Source: Myxococcales bacterium
GTDB lineage: Bacteria > Myxococcota_A > Bradymonadia > Bradymonadales > Bradymonadaceae
Length of the DNA stretch: 5,877 bases
Assembly: GCA_007120615.1 (NCBI GenBank)
Contig: SKNI01000443.1
Span: 1 to 5,877, forward strand
Direction of reading: 5' to 3'
Of the stretch, positions 1 to 5,815 are shown piece by piece. Made by a program: the position numbers and the translations under genes. Under the pieces are notes generated by a model, which did no database searches, was not told the DNA's origin, and was given only the letters and a program-made list of their open reading frames with translations. Each line of letters starts with the position of its first letter. Within the stretch, counting starts at the first letter, position 1.

Positions 1-1436
1 GGGACGACGAAAAAGAGCAATTGGTCACCTTCCCCGATCCCAGGGAGACCGAGGGGTTGCCCTTTCGCCTGGGAGGAGAGGATATCTTATCGGGCTATCA
101 ATTGATCCATCCCGACGACCGCGATCGCCATCGAGAGATTCAATCCGAAGCCCTGAGAAATCAGCAGAGTTATGTCTCTGTCTATCGAATTCGTCATCAA
201 AAAGAGGATGAGTGGGTCTGGGTCGAGGACTCGGCACAGGCCGTCGATACCGACGAGGGCGGAAATTATCTTCTGGGAGTGGTCCGAGACATTACGGCTC
301 GCAAGATCGCGGAGGATGCTCTTCTGGAGGCAGACCGTCGAAAGGATCACTTTCTGGCCATTCTTTCCCACGAGTTGCGAAACCCCCTGGCCTCGATTCG
401 AATGAGCCTGGATCTGCTCCAATATATCGAGCCGGGAAGCCAGGAGGACCTTGAAGCCCGTGAGATCATTGAGCGACAGTCCAACCAACTCACCCGCCTG
501 GTCGACGACCTTCTGGACGTCACTCGAATCACTCGCGACAAGATCCGACTCCAGCGTCAACGCATCGACCTGCGAGATGTCACCACCGATACCGTCGAAG
601 ATCATCGAGCTCTCTTTGAGGATAAGGAGATCGAATTGAGGCTGGTCTCCAGTGAGGAGCCGGTCTGTGTCGACGGCGATCCCAATCGCCTGGCCCAGGT
701 GATCGGAAATCTTCTGCAGAACGCCGTCAAATTTACCGACCCCGGGGGAATTACGGAGGTCCAAGTGGAAGCCGACCCCACTTCTCAGTGGGCCGAGGTT
801 CGGGTGATCGACGATGGCGTGGGAATTGATGAAGAGTCGCTCTCCACGCTCTTTGAGCCCTTTTCTCAGGGCGACGCCTCTCTGGATCGAGCCGGCAGCG
901 GTCTGGGTCTCGGCCTTGCGCTGGTAGAGGGGCTGATCGGCCTCCACGATGGCCAGGTCGCTGCGACCAGTGATGGCATAGGAGAGGGCTCCACATTTAC
1001 CGTTCGACTTCCCTTAAGTGTTGACGAAGAATCGACGGTCTCCTCGGAGTCTTCTGAGGTAAAGAGCGACAGTCTGCGAATTCTGGTCATCGAGGATAAT
1101 CCCGACGTCGCACAGACCTTGAGTATTATTTTGAAAGTAAAAGGCCACCAGGTTTCTCTGGCCCCCGATGGTCTGGAAGGCTTGAGAGTAGCGGCTGCCG
1201 AACACCCCGATGCAGTGGTCTGTGATATCGGCCTGCCCGGTCTCGACGGCTTCGGCGTTGCTCGAGCCATGCGAGAGGATGATGAATTGAAATCCATACC
1301 CTTGATCGCCCTCAGTGGCTACGCCACTCCCGAAGACGTTCAGGAGGCAAAAGCCGCCGGATTTGATCATCACCTGGCCAAACCGCCAGATATGGACAAA
1401 TTACTGGAGCTTCTCTCCGGTGGACGAGAGCGTTGA
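1..1436 (+). CDS. Hybrid sensor histidine kinase (PAS-HisKA-HATPase_c-REC), 5' end outside window
   Basis: This is the C-terminal part of a hybrid two-component kinase. The frame is open to the left edge (first full codon at 3), so the TTG at 21 is probably internal and the gene starts outside the window. Counting from the codon at 21, residues 20-100 look like a PAS fold with PAC tail (IHPDDR, then VVRDITARK). The HisKA H-box is SHELRNPL with phospho-acceptor His117. HATPase_c has an N-box with Asn234, G1 DDGVGID (264-270), F-box LFEPFSQ and G2 GSGLGLGLAL (292-301). After a Ser/Glu-rich linker (about 333-350) comes a receiver domain with acidic E358/D359, phospho-acceptor Asp402, Ser432 and Lys454. 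All catalytic residues are present, so the fragment should be active. No transmembrane segment is visible, but the N-terminus is missing. The signal sensed and the partner regulator are unknown. It ends in TGA 68 bases before the next gene. Confidence 0.93.
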   Translation, partial: DDEKEQLVTFPDPRETEGLPFRLGGEDILSGYQLIHPDDRDRHREIQSEALRNQQSYVSVYRIRHQKEDEWVWVEDSAQAVDTDEGGNYLLGVVRDITARKIAEDALLEADRRKDHFLAILSHELRNPLASIRMSLDLLQYIEPGSQEDLEAREIIERQSNQLTRLVDDLLDVTRITRDKIRLQRQRIDLRDVTTDTVEDHRALFEDKEIELRLVSSEEPVCVDGDPNRLAQVIGNLLQNAVKFTDPGGITEVQVEADPTSQWAEVRVIDDGVGIDEESLSTLFEPFSQGDASLDRAGSGLGLGLALVEGLIGLHDGQVAATSDGIGEGSTFTVRLPLSVDEESTVSSESSEVKSDSLRILVIEDNPDVAQTLSIILKVKGHQVSLAPDGLEGLRVAAAEHPDAVVCDIGLPGLDGFGVARAMREDDELKSIPLIALSGYATPEDVQEAKAAGFDHHLAKPPDMDKLLELLSGGRER

Positions 1437-1504
1437 TATGACCAACGCGGGGGAAGTAGAGAGTAAAAATGAATTGAATCTATGACCGAACCGAGGAGAA
1501 TTTT

Positions 1505-2296
1505 ATGAGCAGCGATGCAGACGCGCGAATTACAACCGAGCGCCGAGACCACCTCTTTATCATCGGCCTCAACCGCCCCCAAAAGATGAACGCCTTTGAC
1601 CGCCAGATGCTGCGGGAGCTCTCCGAGGCTTATACTGATTATGAGGAGGACGACCAGCTGTGGTGTGCCGTGGTCTTTCCGCACGGGGAGCACTCCACGA
1701 CGGGGCTTGACCTGGCCGATGTGGGTCCGGCAGTGGCCCAGGGAGAGGAGTTATTTCCGAAGGGCAAGATCGATCCCTTCGGACTTCGCCTGCCCCGACG
1801 CTCCAAGCCGGTGGTTATGGCGGCCCGGGGGTGGTGTCTGACGATCGGGCTGGAGTTGATGCTGGCCAGTGATATTCGGCTGGCCGCCCCGGGGACGAAA
1901 TTCGCCCAGATCGAGGTCAAGAGGGGCATCTTTCCTTTTGGCGGTGGGACCCTTCGGCTCCCCCAGGTCGCTGGATGGGGCGACGCGATGCGTTATCTAT
2001 TGACCGGCGATGAATTCGAGGCCGACGAGGCACTTCGCATGGGTGTGATTCAGGAGGTCGTCGCCGCCGACGAGTTGGTCGACCGGGCCATCGAGCTGGG
2101 GCAACGGGTCGCCTCTCAGGCTCCGCTCGGCGTTCAGGCCACCCTGGAGACCGCTCGAATGGCGGTGGAAGAAGGACAGGAGAAAGCGGCCGCCTCGCTG
2201 CTGACCAAAGCCAGCGAGATCATGAGATCGGAAGACGCCATGGAAGGGATGCAGTCCTTTTTAGAGCGCCGGGAAGCCGATTTTAAGGGGCGCTGA
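1505..2296 (+). CDS. Enoyl-CoA hydratase/isomerase family protein (crotonase fold)
   Basis: 263 residues, the usual length for a single-domain crotonase. These cytoplasmic enzymes hydrate or isomerise acyl-CoA thioesters in fatty-acid or related catabolism. The ATG has GAGGAG at 1493-1498, six bases upstream. Visible family signatures are LNRPQKMNAFD (22-32), the first oxyanion-hole segment TTGLDLADV (65-73), and the CoA/active-site stretch from GWCLTIGLELMLASDI (109-124) to FGGGTLRLP. Two acidic residues align with the catalytic pair of rat enoyl-CoA hydratase (E144/E164): Glu117 and Glu137. Hydratase chemistry is therefore plausible. The usual GGG of the second oxyanion loop reads TIG here, as I recall for a crotonase subfamily with a GIELMLAADI-like motif. 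The substrate cannot be assigned. It could be cotranscribed with the kinase gene 68 bases upstream, but nothing links their functions. Its stop codon directly abuts the convergent phosphoesterase stop. Confidence 0.92.
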   Translation: MSSDADARITTERRDHLFIIGLNRPQKMNAFDRQMLRELSEAYTDYEEDDQLWCAVVFPHGEHSTTGLDLADVGPAVAQGEELFPKGKIDPFGLRLPRRSKPVVMAARGWCLTIGLELMLASDIRLAAPGTKFAQIEVKRGIFPFGGGTLRLPQVAGWGDAMRYLLTGDEFEADEALRMGVIQEVVAADELVDRAIELGQRVASQAPLGVQATLETARMAVEEGQEKAAASLLTKASEIMRSEDAMEGMQSFLERREADFKGR

Positions 2297-3058
2297 TTAT
2301 CCGCCCTGTCGCAACATCTGGGCAAAGGCGTCGGGCAGGGGCGACTCTTCTACGGCTCGGGCTGCGGCTTCTACGTCGTAGCTGACCCGAATGAACTCCA
2401 CCTCCACCTGCGGAGAGCCATCGTCGCCGGAGAGATCGATGTCCACCAGCGTCCAGCAGGCTCGGGGGTCGCTGTCTTTTGGCTTTCCCACCGAGCCTGT
2501 GTTGATGGCGTGACGGGTGCGCCCTTCGTCTTCATCGACGAGCACCCGATGGAAGGGTTTGTGAGTATGCCCAAAGGCCATCACGTCGGCATCGGCTCCT
2601 TTGATGATCCGCAAGAGACTCTTCTCCGGGCGGTCCTCAAAGAGATATTCGTTGATCTTTCTGGGGCTGCCGTGGACGAGAAGAATGGAGGTCTTGGCCT
2701 TCGGGCCCACCTGCAGTCGAATATGACGGGGAAGCTCTCGGAGCCACCGGCGATGGTCGGCGTGTATGACCTCGTTGGTATAGGCGATGGACTGATTGCC
2801 TCGCGCTTGATCCTCGTCGGTTTGATAGGCGCAGCCGCAGTCGTCGGAGTTTAAGCCCACTCCTTCGTCGTAATTTCCGGCGATGGTGGGGATATTTCGC
2901 CGTCGAATCAACTCCACCACTTCGTTGGGAAAGGGGGCATATCCCACCAGATCTCCCAGACAAAATACGTGGTCCGGCCGATGGGCATCGATGCTGGCCA
3001 GGACCGATTGCAGGGCTGGCAGGTTGGCGTGAATATCGCTAAAGAGGGCAAGTCGCAT
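2297..3058 (-). CDS. Calcineurin-like metallophosphoesterase (YfcE/MJ0936-type)
   Basis: 253 residues. The two-metal phosphoesterase motifs occur in order: D8-x-H10 in FSDIHAN, D36 in GDLVGY, N62 in GNYD, H129 in HGSPR, and H164/H166 in GHTH. All metal ligands are therefore present, and hydrolysis of a phosphomono- or diester is expected in the cytoplasm (no signal peptide). The third motif is GNYD rather than the common GNHD, and a small Cys pair follows (DDCGC, 72-76). The physiological substrate is not predictable from sequence. The ATG at 3058 has GGAG at 3065-3068, six bases upstream. The gene lies 36 bases after the arsA stop on the same strand with no visible terminator, so it is probably cotranscribed with arsA and under the same ArsR control. 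A role in arsenic resistance is inference from position only. The 3' end touches the crotonase stop. Confidence 0.92.
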   Translation of the reverse strand: MRLALFSDIHANLPALQSVLASIDAHRPDHVFCLGDLVGYAPFPNEVVELIRRRNIPTIAGNYDEGVGLNSDDCGCAYQTDEDQARGNQSIAYTNEVIHADHRRWLRELPRHIRLQVGPKAKTSILLVHGSPRKINEYLFEDRPEKSLLRIIKGADADVMAFGHTHKPFHRVLVDEDEGRTRHAINTGSVGKPKDSDPRACWTLVDIDLSGDDGSPQVEVEFIRVSYDVEAAARAVEESPLPDAFAQMLRQGG

Positions 3059-3094
3059 GGTCTACTCCAGATCACAATAAATACGTCAGAACAC

Positions 3095-4854
3095 TCAGCT
3101 ATCTAAGGCGATCAATCGGCGCAGGCTTTCAGCCCCCTGAGCTTCGTCGCCGAACCAGGGCACCACAAAGAGTCGCTCGGCGTGGTCGTTGGCCACGGTC
3201 TCGATCTGGGCGGATTCCTCCGATGCTCGCGCTCGCAGAACGGGGTCGGTGGTAGCGGTGGCGGCCAGGCTGCGGTTGATGACCCAGGCGTAGGGTTCGA
3301 TCTCGGCGCGGCGCAGGTCTTCTTGTAGATGGGCGGCTTCCTGCACGGGAGTCGTCTCCGCAAGGGAGACTACGATGACCCGGGTATGGGAGGGGTCCTG
3401 AAGCCGCATCAGGGGAGTGGCCACGTTCATTTTGGAGGCGTCCGTCTGGCGGACCATCTCGCGGTGGTAGGAGCCGGTGGCGTCGAGCAGCAAAAGAGTA
3501 TGTCCCGTGGGCGCCGTATCGACGATCACGATCTCTCGCTTTGCCGAGAAAACGACCCGGGAAAAGGCATGAAAAACGGCGACTTCTTCGGTGCAGGGCG
3601 AGCGCAGATCTTCTTCCAGAAGAGCCAGGCCTTCGGCGTCCAGATCTCCTCGAGAGCGCTCAATAACCTTTTGTCGATAAGCCTCGGTCTCGGCCTCCGG
3701 ATCGATTCGGCTGACCCGCAGGTTTTCCACCTCCTGCTGAAGCGCGCCCTCCAGATGGGCTGCGGGATCGGTGGTCGTAAGGTGAACGGGAAGCCCGCGA
3801 CTGGCGAGCTCCACGGCCAGTGATGCGGCGAGTGTGGTTTTGCCGACGCCGCCCTTTCCCATGAACATGACCAGTCCCTGGCCGGCCTCTTCGACCTCAT
3901 CGGCCAAGTGGACAAGCCGTGGGAACTCGCGGGGGACCTCGGAGAAATTCTCTTTCTCTGCAGCCGAGCCGGAGTGGTCTTCGAAAAACGAGCGCAACGC
4001 CTCAAGTCCCACCACATTATGCGCTTTTAAGGGCACCTCAAAAGAGGGCAGGGCCCGAAGTCCTTCGCTCATGGCTTGAAGCGAAGAGGTGCTCTTTGCC
4101 TCCATTTTTAGGGCGACTTTATCGTCTCGGTTTGTGGCCCGAAAGACCCCGTTGACCACCAGAAATTGGTTTTCGATCCCCTGCTTTGTGAGTTCCTGTC
4201 TGGTGCGCTCAGCTTCGGTGAGAGCCCCCAGCTCCGGGCGGGTCACGAGCACCAGGGTCGTGCGGTCTCCGTCGCCCAAAATGGCCAGTGCCTCGGCGTA
4301 GCGCTCTTGCTGGTTTTTCAGGCCCGAGAGAGGGCCCAGACAGGAGGCTCCCCGCTCATTGGTCTCGATAAAACTGGTCCAGGCCGCCGGCAATTGCAGA
4401 AGTCGAAGGGTATGACCTGTGGGCGCGGTATCGAAGATGATGCGGTCGAATTCCACAGCGCTGTCGTTGCTCATCAGTCCGGTGAACTCGTCGAATGCGG
4501 CGATCTCCACGGTGCAGGCCCCCGAGAGTTGCTCTTCGATGGCCGCAACGGAGTCGGCGGGAAGCACGTCGCGGTAGGGTCCGACGACTCGCTCTCGGTA
4601 GGCCCGGGCCGACTCTTCGGGGTCGATATTGAGCCCGTACAGTCCGTCCACTCCTTCTACGGCGGTGGGAGTTCCCTGGAGTTTGGTTCCCAGAACGGTG
4701 TCCAGGTTCGATGCCGGGTCGGTGCTCACCAATAAGACCTTTTGACCGCCGTCGGCCAATCGAATTGCCGCGGCACAGGCGGTAGAGGTCTTCCGACTCC
4801 TCCTTTTCCGGTGAAGAAAAGAAAGCGAGTATCCAGGGGTAGTGATTCGAGCAT
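3095..4854 (-). CDS. arsA: ArsA, arsenite/antimonite-stimulated pump ATPase, with a -1 frameshift in the N-terminal P-loop
   Basis: ArsA couples ATP hydrolysis to As(III)/Sb(III) export by the ArsB-type pump. The ATG at 4854 follows GAAGGAG (4859-4865) and reads MLESLPLDTRFLFFTGKGGVG, then leaves frame. The rest (KTSTACAAAIRLADGG onward) continues one frame over, from AAG at 4792 to the TGA at 3095-3097. Joined, the product is about 586 residues, close to the 583 of plasmid R773 ArsA. It has two ATPase halves: A1 P-loop at 16-23, STDPASN 44-50 and DTAPTGHT 142-149; A2 P-loop 333-340 and DTAPTGHT 446-453; a linker lies near 290-325. All three metalloid cysteines are present: C114 (SGAC), C172 (ASCLGP) and C421 (RSPC), against C113/C172/C422 in R773. 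As written, translation from 4854 stops at 4726-4728 after 42 residues. A TTG start at 4759 would lack the first P-loop. Sequencing error or a recent mutation are the likeliest causes. Confidence 0.93.
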
Positions 4855-4858
4855 TAGG

Positions 4859-4865
4859 CTCCTTC
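4859..4865 (-). promoter_or_regulatory. Ribosome binding site fixing the arsA start at 4854
   Basis: On the minus strand GAAGGAG lies four bases before ATG 4854. It places the start in the frame that encodes the canonical ArsA N-terminus, which differs from the frame of the remaining gene. This is strong evidence that the frame break near 4792 is inside the gene and not a misplaced start. Confidence 0.8.
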
Positions 4866-4897
4866 GTTATTTCTAAAAGTTGCTGATCTTATCGCAT

Positions 4898-4913
4898 ATC
4901 GCAAATAGACGAT
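4898..4913. promoter_or_regulatory. Operator-like box 1, ATCG-N8-CGAT, candidate ArsR site over the arsA -10
   Basis: ATCG (4898-4901) and CGAT (4910-4913) form an inverted repeat around an AT-rich 8-base centre. An outer pair, CTTATCG at 4888-4894 and CGATAAG at 4910-4916, is a perfect 7-bp inverted repeat with a 15-base gap. ArsR/SmtB repressors bind imperfect palindromes of about this size overlapping promoters. The same ATCG-N8-CGAT pattern recurs at 4969-4984. Confidence 0.55.
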
Positions 4914-4936
4914 AAGGCATAGTCATTAGAAGTCAA
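4909..4936 (-). promoter_or_regulatory. Predicted sigma70-type promoter for arsA
   Basis: On the minus strand a -35 TTGACT (4936-4931) and a -10 TATCGT (4914-4909) are separated by 16 bases. The predicted transcription start is near 4902, giving a leader of about 48 bases to the arsA ATG. The -10 lies on the right arm of the operator-like box at 4898-4913, as expected for repression by ArsR. The -35 is good, the -10 fair. Confidence 0.5.
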
Positions 4937-4951
4937 CGGGAATCTTTTATC

Positions 4952-4980
4952 TTGACGGAGACTATATTATCGCCTAATTA
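4952..4980 (+). promoter_or_regulatory. Predicted promoter for arsR-arsD
   Basis: A -35 TTGACG (4952-4957) is followed after 17 bases by a weak -10, TAATTA (4975-4980). Transcription would start near 4987 and leave a leader of about 29 bases to the ATG at 5016. The -35 lies only 15 bases from the divergent arsA -35, so the two promoters are back to back. The -10 matches the consensus poorly, hence the modest confidence. Confidence 0.45.
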
Positions 4981-4984
4981 CGAT
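4969..4984. promoter_or_regulatory. Operator-like box 2, ATCG-N8-CGAT, candidate ArsR site over the arsR -10
   Basis: ATCG (4969-4972) and CGAT (4981-4984) flank an 8-base AT-rich centre, the same geometry as box 1. The predicted arsR -10 fills most of the centre. A second overlapping palindrome, ATCGCC (4969-4974) with GGCGAT (4986-4991), has perfect 6-bp arms and an 11-base gap. Binding here would give autorepression. Confidence 0.5.
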
Positions 4985-5005
4985 GGGCGATTGGTTCAAG
5001 CGTAT

Positions 5006-5011
5006 GGAGAG
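5006..5011 (+). promoter_or_regulatory. Ribosome binding site deciding the arsR start at 5016
   Basis: GGAGAG lies just before ATG 5016, with GGAG spaced six bases from it. The upstream in-frame ATG at 4983 has no Shine-Dalgarno sequence, falls inside operator box 2 and precedes the predicted transcription start. The shorter protein is therefore preferred. Confidence 0.7.
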
Positions 5012-5015
5012 AAAA

Positions 5016-5369
5016 ATGCCTGAAGAAAAAAACGTCTGTTGTTCCCCGTCGGCCGGTTGTGTGCCACCGCTCGACGACGAATTGGGAGCGGTAGAAGAGT
5101 TCGATGACGAGGAGTTCGCCGGATTTGCCCGGGCGCTGGGGCATCCGGCGCGGGTGGCGATCATTCGAATCTTACTTAAGAAAGACGCCTGCATCTGTGG
5201 TGAAATCGTCGAGGAGTTGCCTCTTGCGCAGTCGACGGTCTCGCAGCACTTAAAGAAACTCAAAGCCGCCGGCCTGATCCGCGGCGAGGTCGATGGGCCG
5301 AGGGTGTGTTATTGCGTCGAGCCCACGGCGATTGCCCGCTTTCGCGCACTCACCCAATTGCTCAGCTAA
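5016..5369 (+). CDS. arsR: ArsR-family metalloid-responsive repressor
   Basis: 117 residues from ATG 5016, the usual ArsR/SmtB length; an in-frame ATG at 4983 would add 11 residues but lacks a ribosome binding site. ArsR is a dimeric winged-helix repressor that leaves its operator when As(III) or Sb(III) binds cysteines. ALGHPARVAIIRIL (40-53) is the typical first helix region. DACICGEIVEEL (58-69) corresponds to the ELCVCDL metal-binding segment, with C59 and C61. AQSTVSQHLKKLKAAGLI (71-88) is the recognition helix-turn-helix, followed by the wing. Further cysteines occur at C8, C9 and C15 in the N-terminal tail and at C98 and C100 in the wing strand (CYC). The exact metal site is therefore uncertain: it may be the classical C59/C61 site or one using the N-terminal CC pair. 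It is the first gene of the rightward unit and ends 65 bases before arsD. Confidence 0.93.
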   Translation: MPEEKNVCCSPSAGCVPPLDDELGAVEEFDDEEFAGFARALGHPARVAIIRILLKKDACICGEIVEELPLAQSTVSQHLKKLKAAGLIRGEVDGPRVCYCVEPTAIARFRALTQLLS

Positions 5370-5370
5370 A

Positions 5371-5406
5371 TTGATGCCGTCATTGATGCCGTCATTGATG
5401 CCGTCA
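5371..5406 (+). repeat. Three perfect tandem copies of a 12-bp unit between arsR and arsD
   Basis: TTGATGCCGTCA occurs head to tail at 5371-5382, 5383-5394 and 5395-5406. The array begins one base after the arsR stop and runs directly into eight A residues (5406-5413). Adjacent copies could form weak alternative hairpins (UUGAUG pairing with CAUUGA, two G-U pairs). No poly-U tract follows, so this is not an intrinsic terminator. It lies within the expected arsR-arsD transcript. Confidence 0.95.
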
Positions 5407-5434
5407 AAAAAAACCAACAACAAGGAGATTTACC

Positions 5435-5815
5435 ATGGCCCGACTCGAAGTATTTGATCCTGCAATGTGCTGTTCCACCGGCGTCTGCGGACCCGACGTG
5501 GACCCCAATCTGGTTCGCTTCTCCGCCGATCTCGACTGGGTCGAGAAACAGGGGGTCGACGTAACCCGGTTTAACCTCTCACAGGAACCGGACGCGTTTG
5601 TGACCAATAAGACCGTCAACGAGGCGCTCTCTGAGGACGGAAACGACGTCTTGCCCCTGGTTCTTATCGACGGTCGAATTGTCTGTCGAGGGTTCTACCC
5701 GGAGCGGACTCAATTGCAGTCGATGCTCAAGATTGAGGCTGTCGAGGTGTCGGAAAAATCGACGGGCTGTTGTGGTCCGAGCGATGAGAGCTCTTCCTCG
5801 AGTTCTTGCTGTTAA
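5435..5815 (+). CDS. arsD: ArsD arsenite metallochaperone / weak co-repressor
   Basis: 126 residues against 120 for plasmid R773 ArsD. ArsD is a cytoplasmic thioredoxin-fold-like protein that binds As(III)/Sb(III) and hands it to ArsA; it was first described as a secondary ars repressor. The N-terminus VFDPAMCCSTGVCGPDVDP carries the transfer cysteines C12, C13 and C18. The family core continues through RFNLSQEP, LPLVLIDG and GFYPERTQL. The C-terminal pairs C112-C113 and C125-C126 match the R773 vicinal pairs at 112-113 and 119-120, but the linker is extended by a run of six serines (119-124). An additional Cys84 is present. The start has AAGGAG at 5422-5427, seven bases upstream. Its partner ArsA is encoded on the opposite strand across the shared promoter region, rather than downstream as in arsRDABC operons. 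Confidence 0.95.
   Translation: MARLEVFDPAMCCSTGVCGPDVDPNLVRFSADLDWVEKQGVDVTRFNLSQEPDAFVTNKTVNEALSEDGNDVLPLVLIDGRIVCRGFYPERTQLQSMLKIEAVEVSEKSTGCCGPSDESSSSSSCC

Noticed and set aside
87..947. Long minus-strand open frame of 286 codons antisense to the histidine kinase
   Set aside because: The plus strand encodes all HisKA/HATPase motifs in order; the antisense product shows no recognisable domain and arises from codon bias in GC-rich DNA.
1433..1469. Possible promoter for the crotonase gene (TTGATA at 1433, TAAAAT at 1464)
   Set aside because: The spacing is 25 bases, too long for a sigma70 promoter, and no better-spaced pair was seen.
1438..1485. 15-codon open frame (ATG 1438) between the kinase and crotonase genes
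   Set aside because: Too short and without a ribosome binding site of its own; no family resemblance.
3329..4735. Plus-strand open frames antisense to arsA (3329-3823 and 4166-4735)
   Set aside because: They lie opposite well-conserved ArsA motifs, have no convincing ribosome binding sites and encode no recognisable family.
4757..4759. TTG at 4759 as the arsA start
   Set aside because: It would remove the whole first P-loop, and the ATG at 4854 with GAAGGAG encodes the expected ArsA N-terminus.
4983..5015. Upstream arsR start at 4983
   Set aside because: No ribosome binding site; it overlaps the operator-like box and lies before the predicted transcription start. ATG 5016 has GGAGAG and gives the usual ArsR length.
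5371..5413. Intrinsic terminator or short CRISPR-like array between arsR and arsD
   Set aside because: The repeats are contiguous with no spacers, the hairpins are weak, and an A-run follows instead of a T-run.
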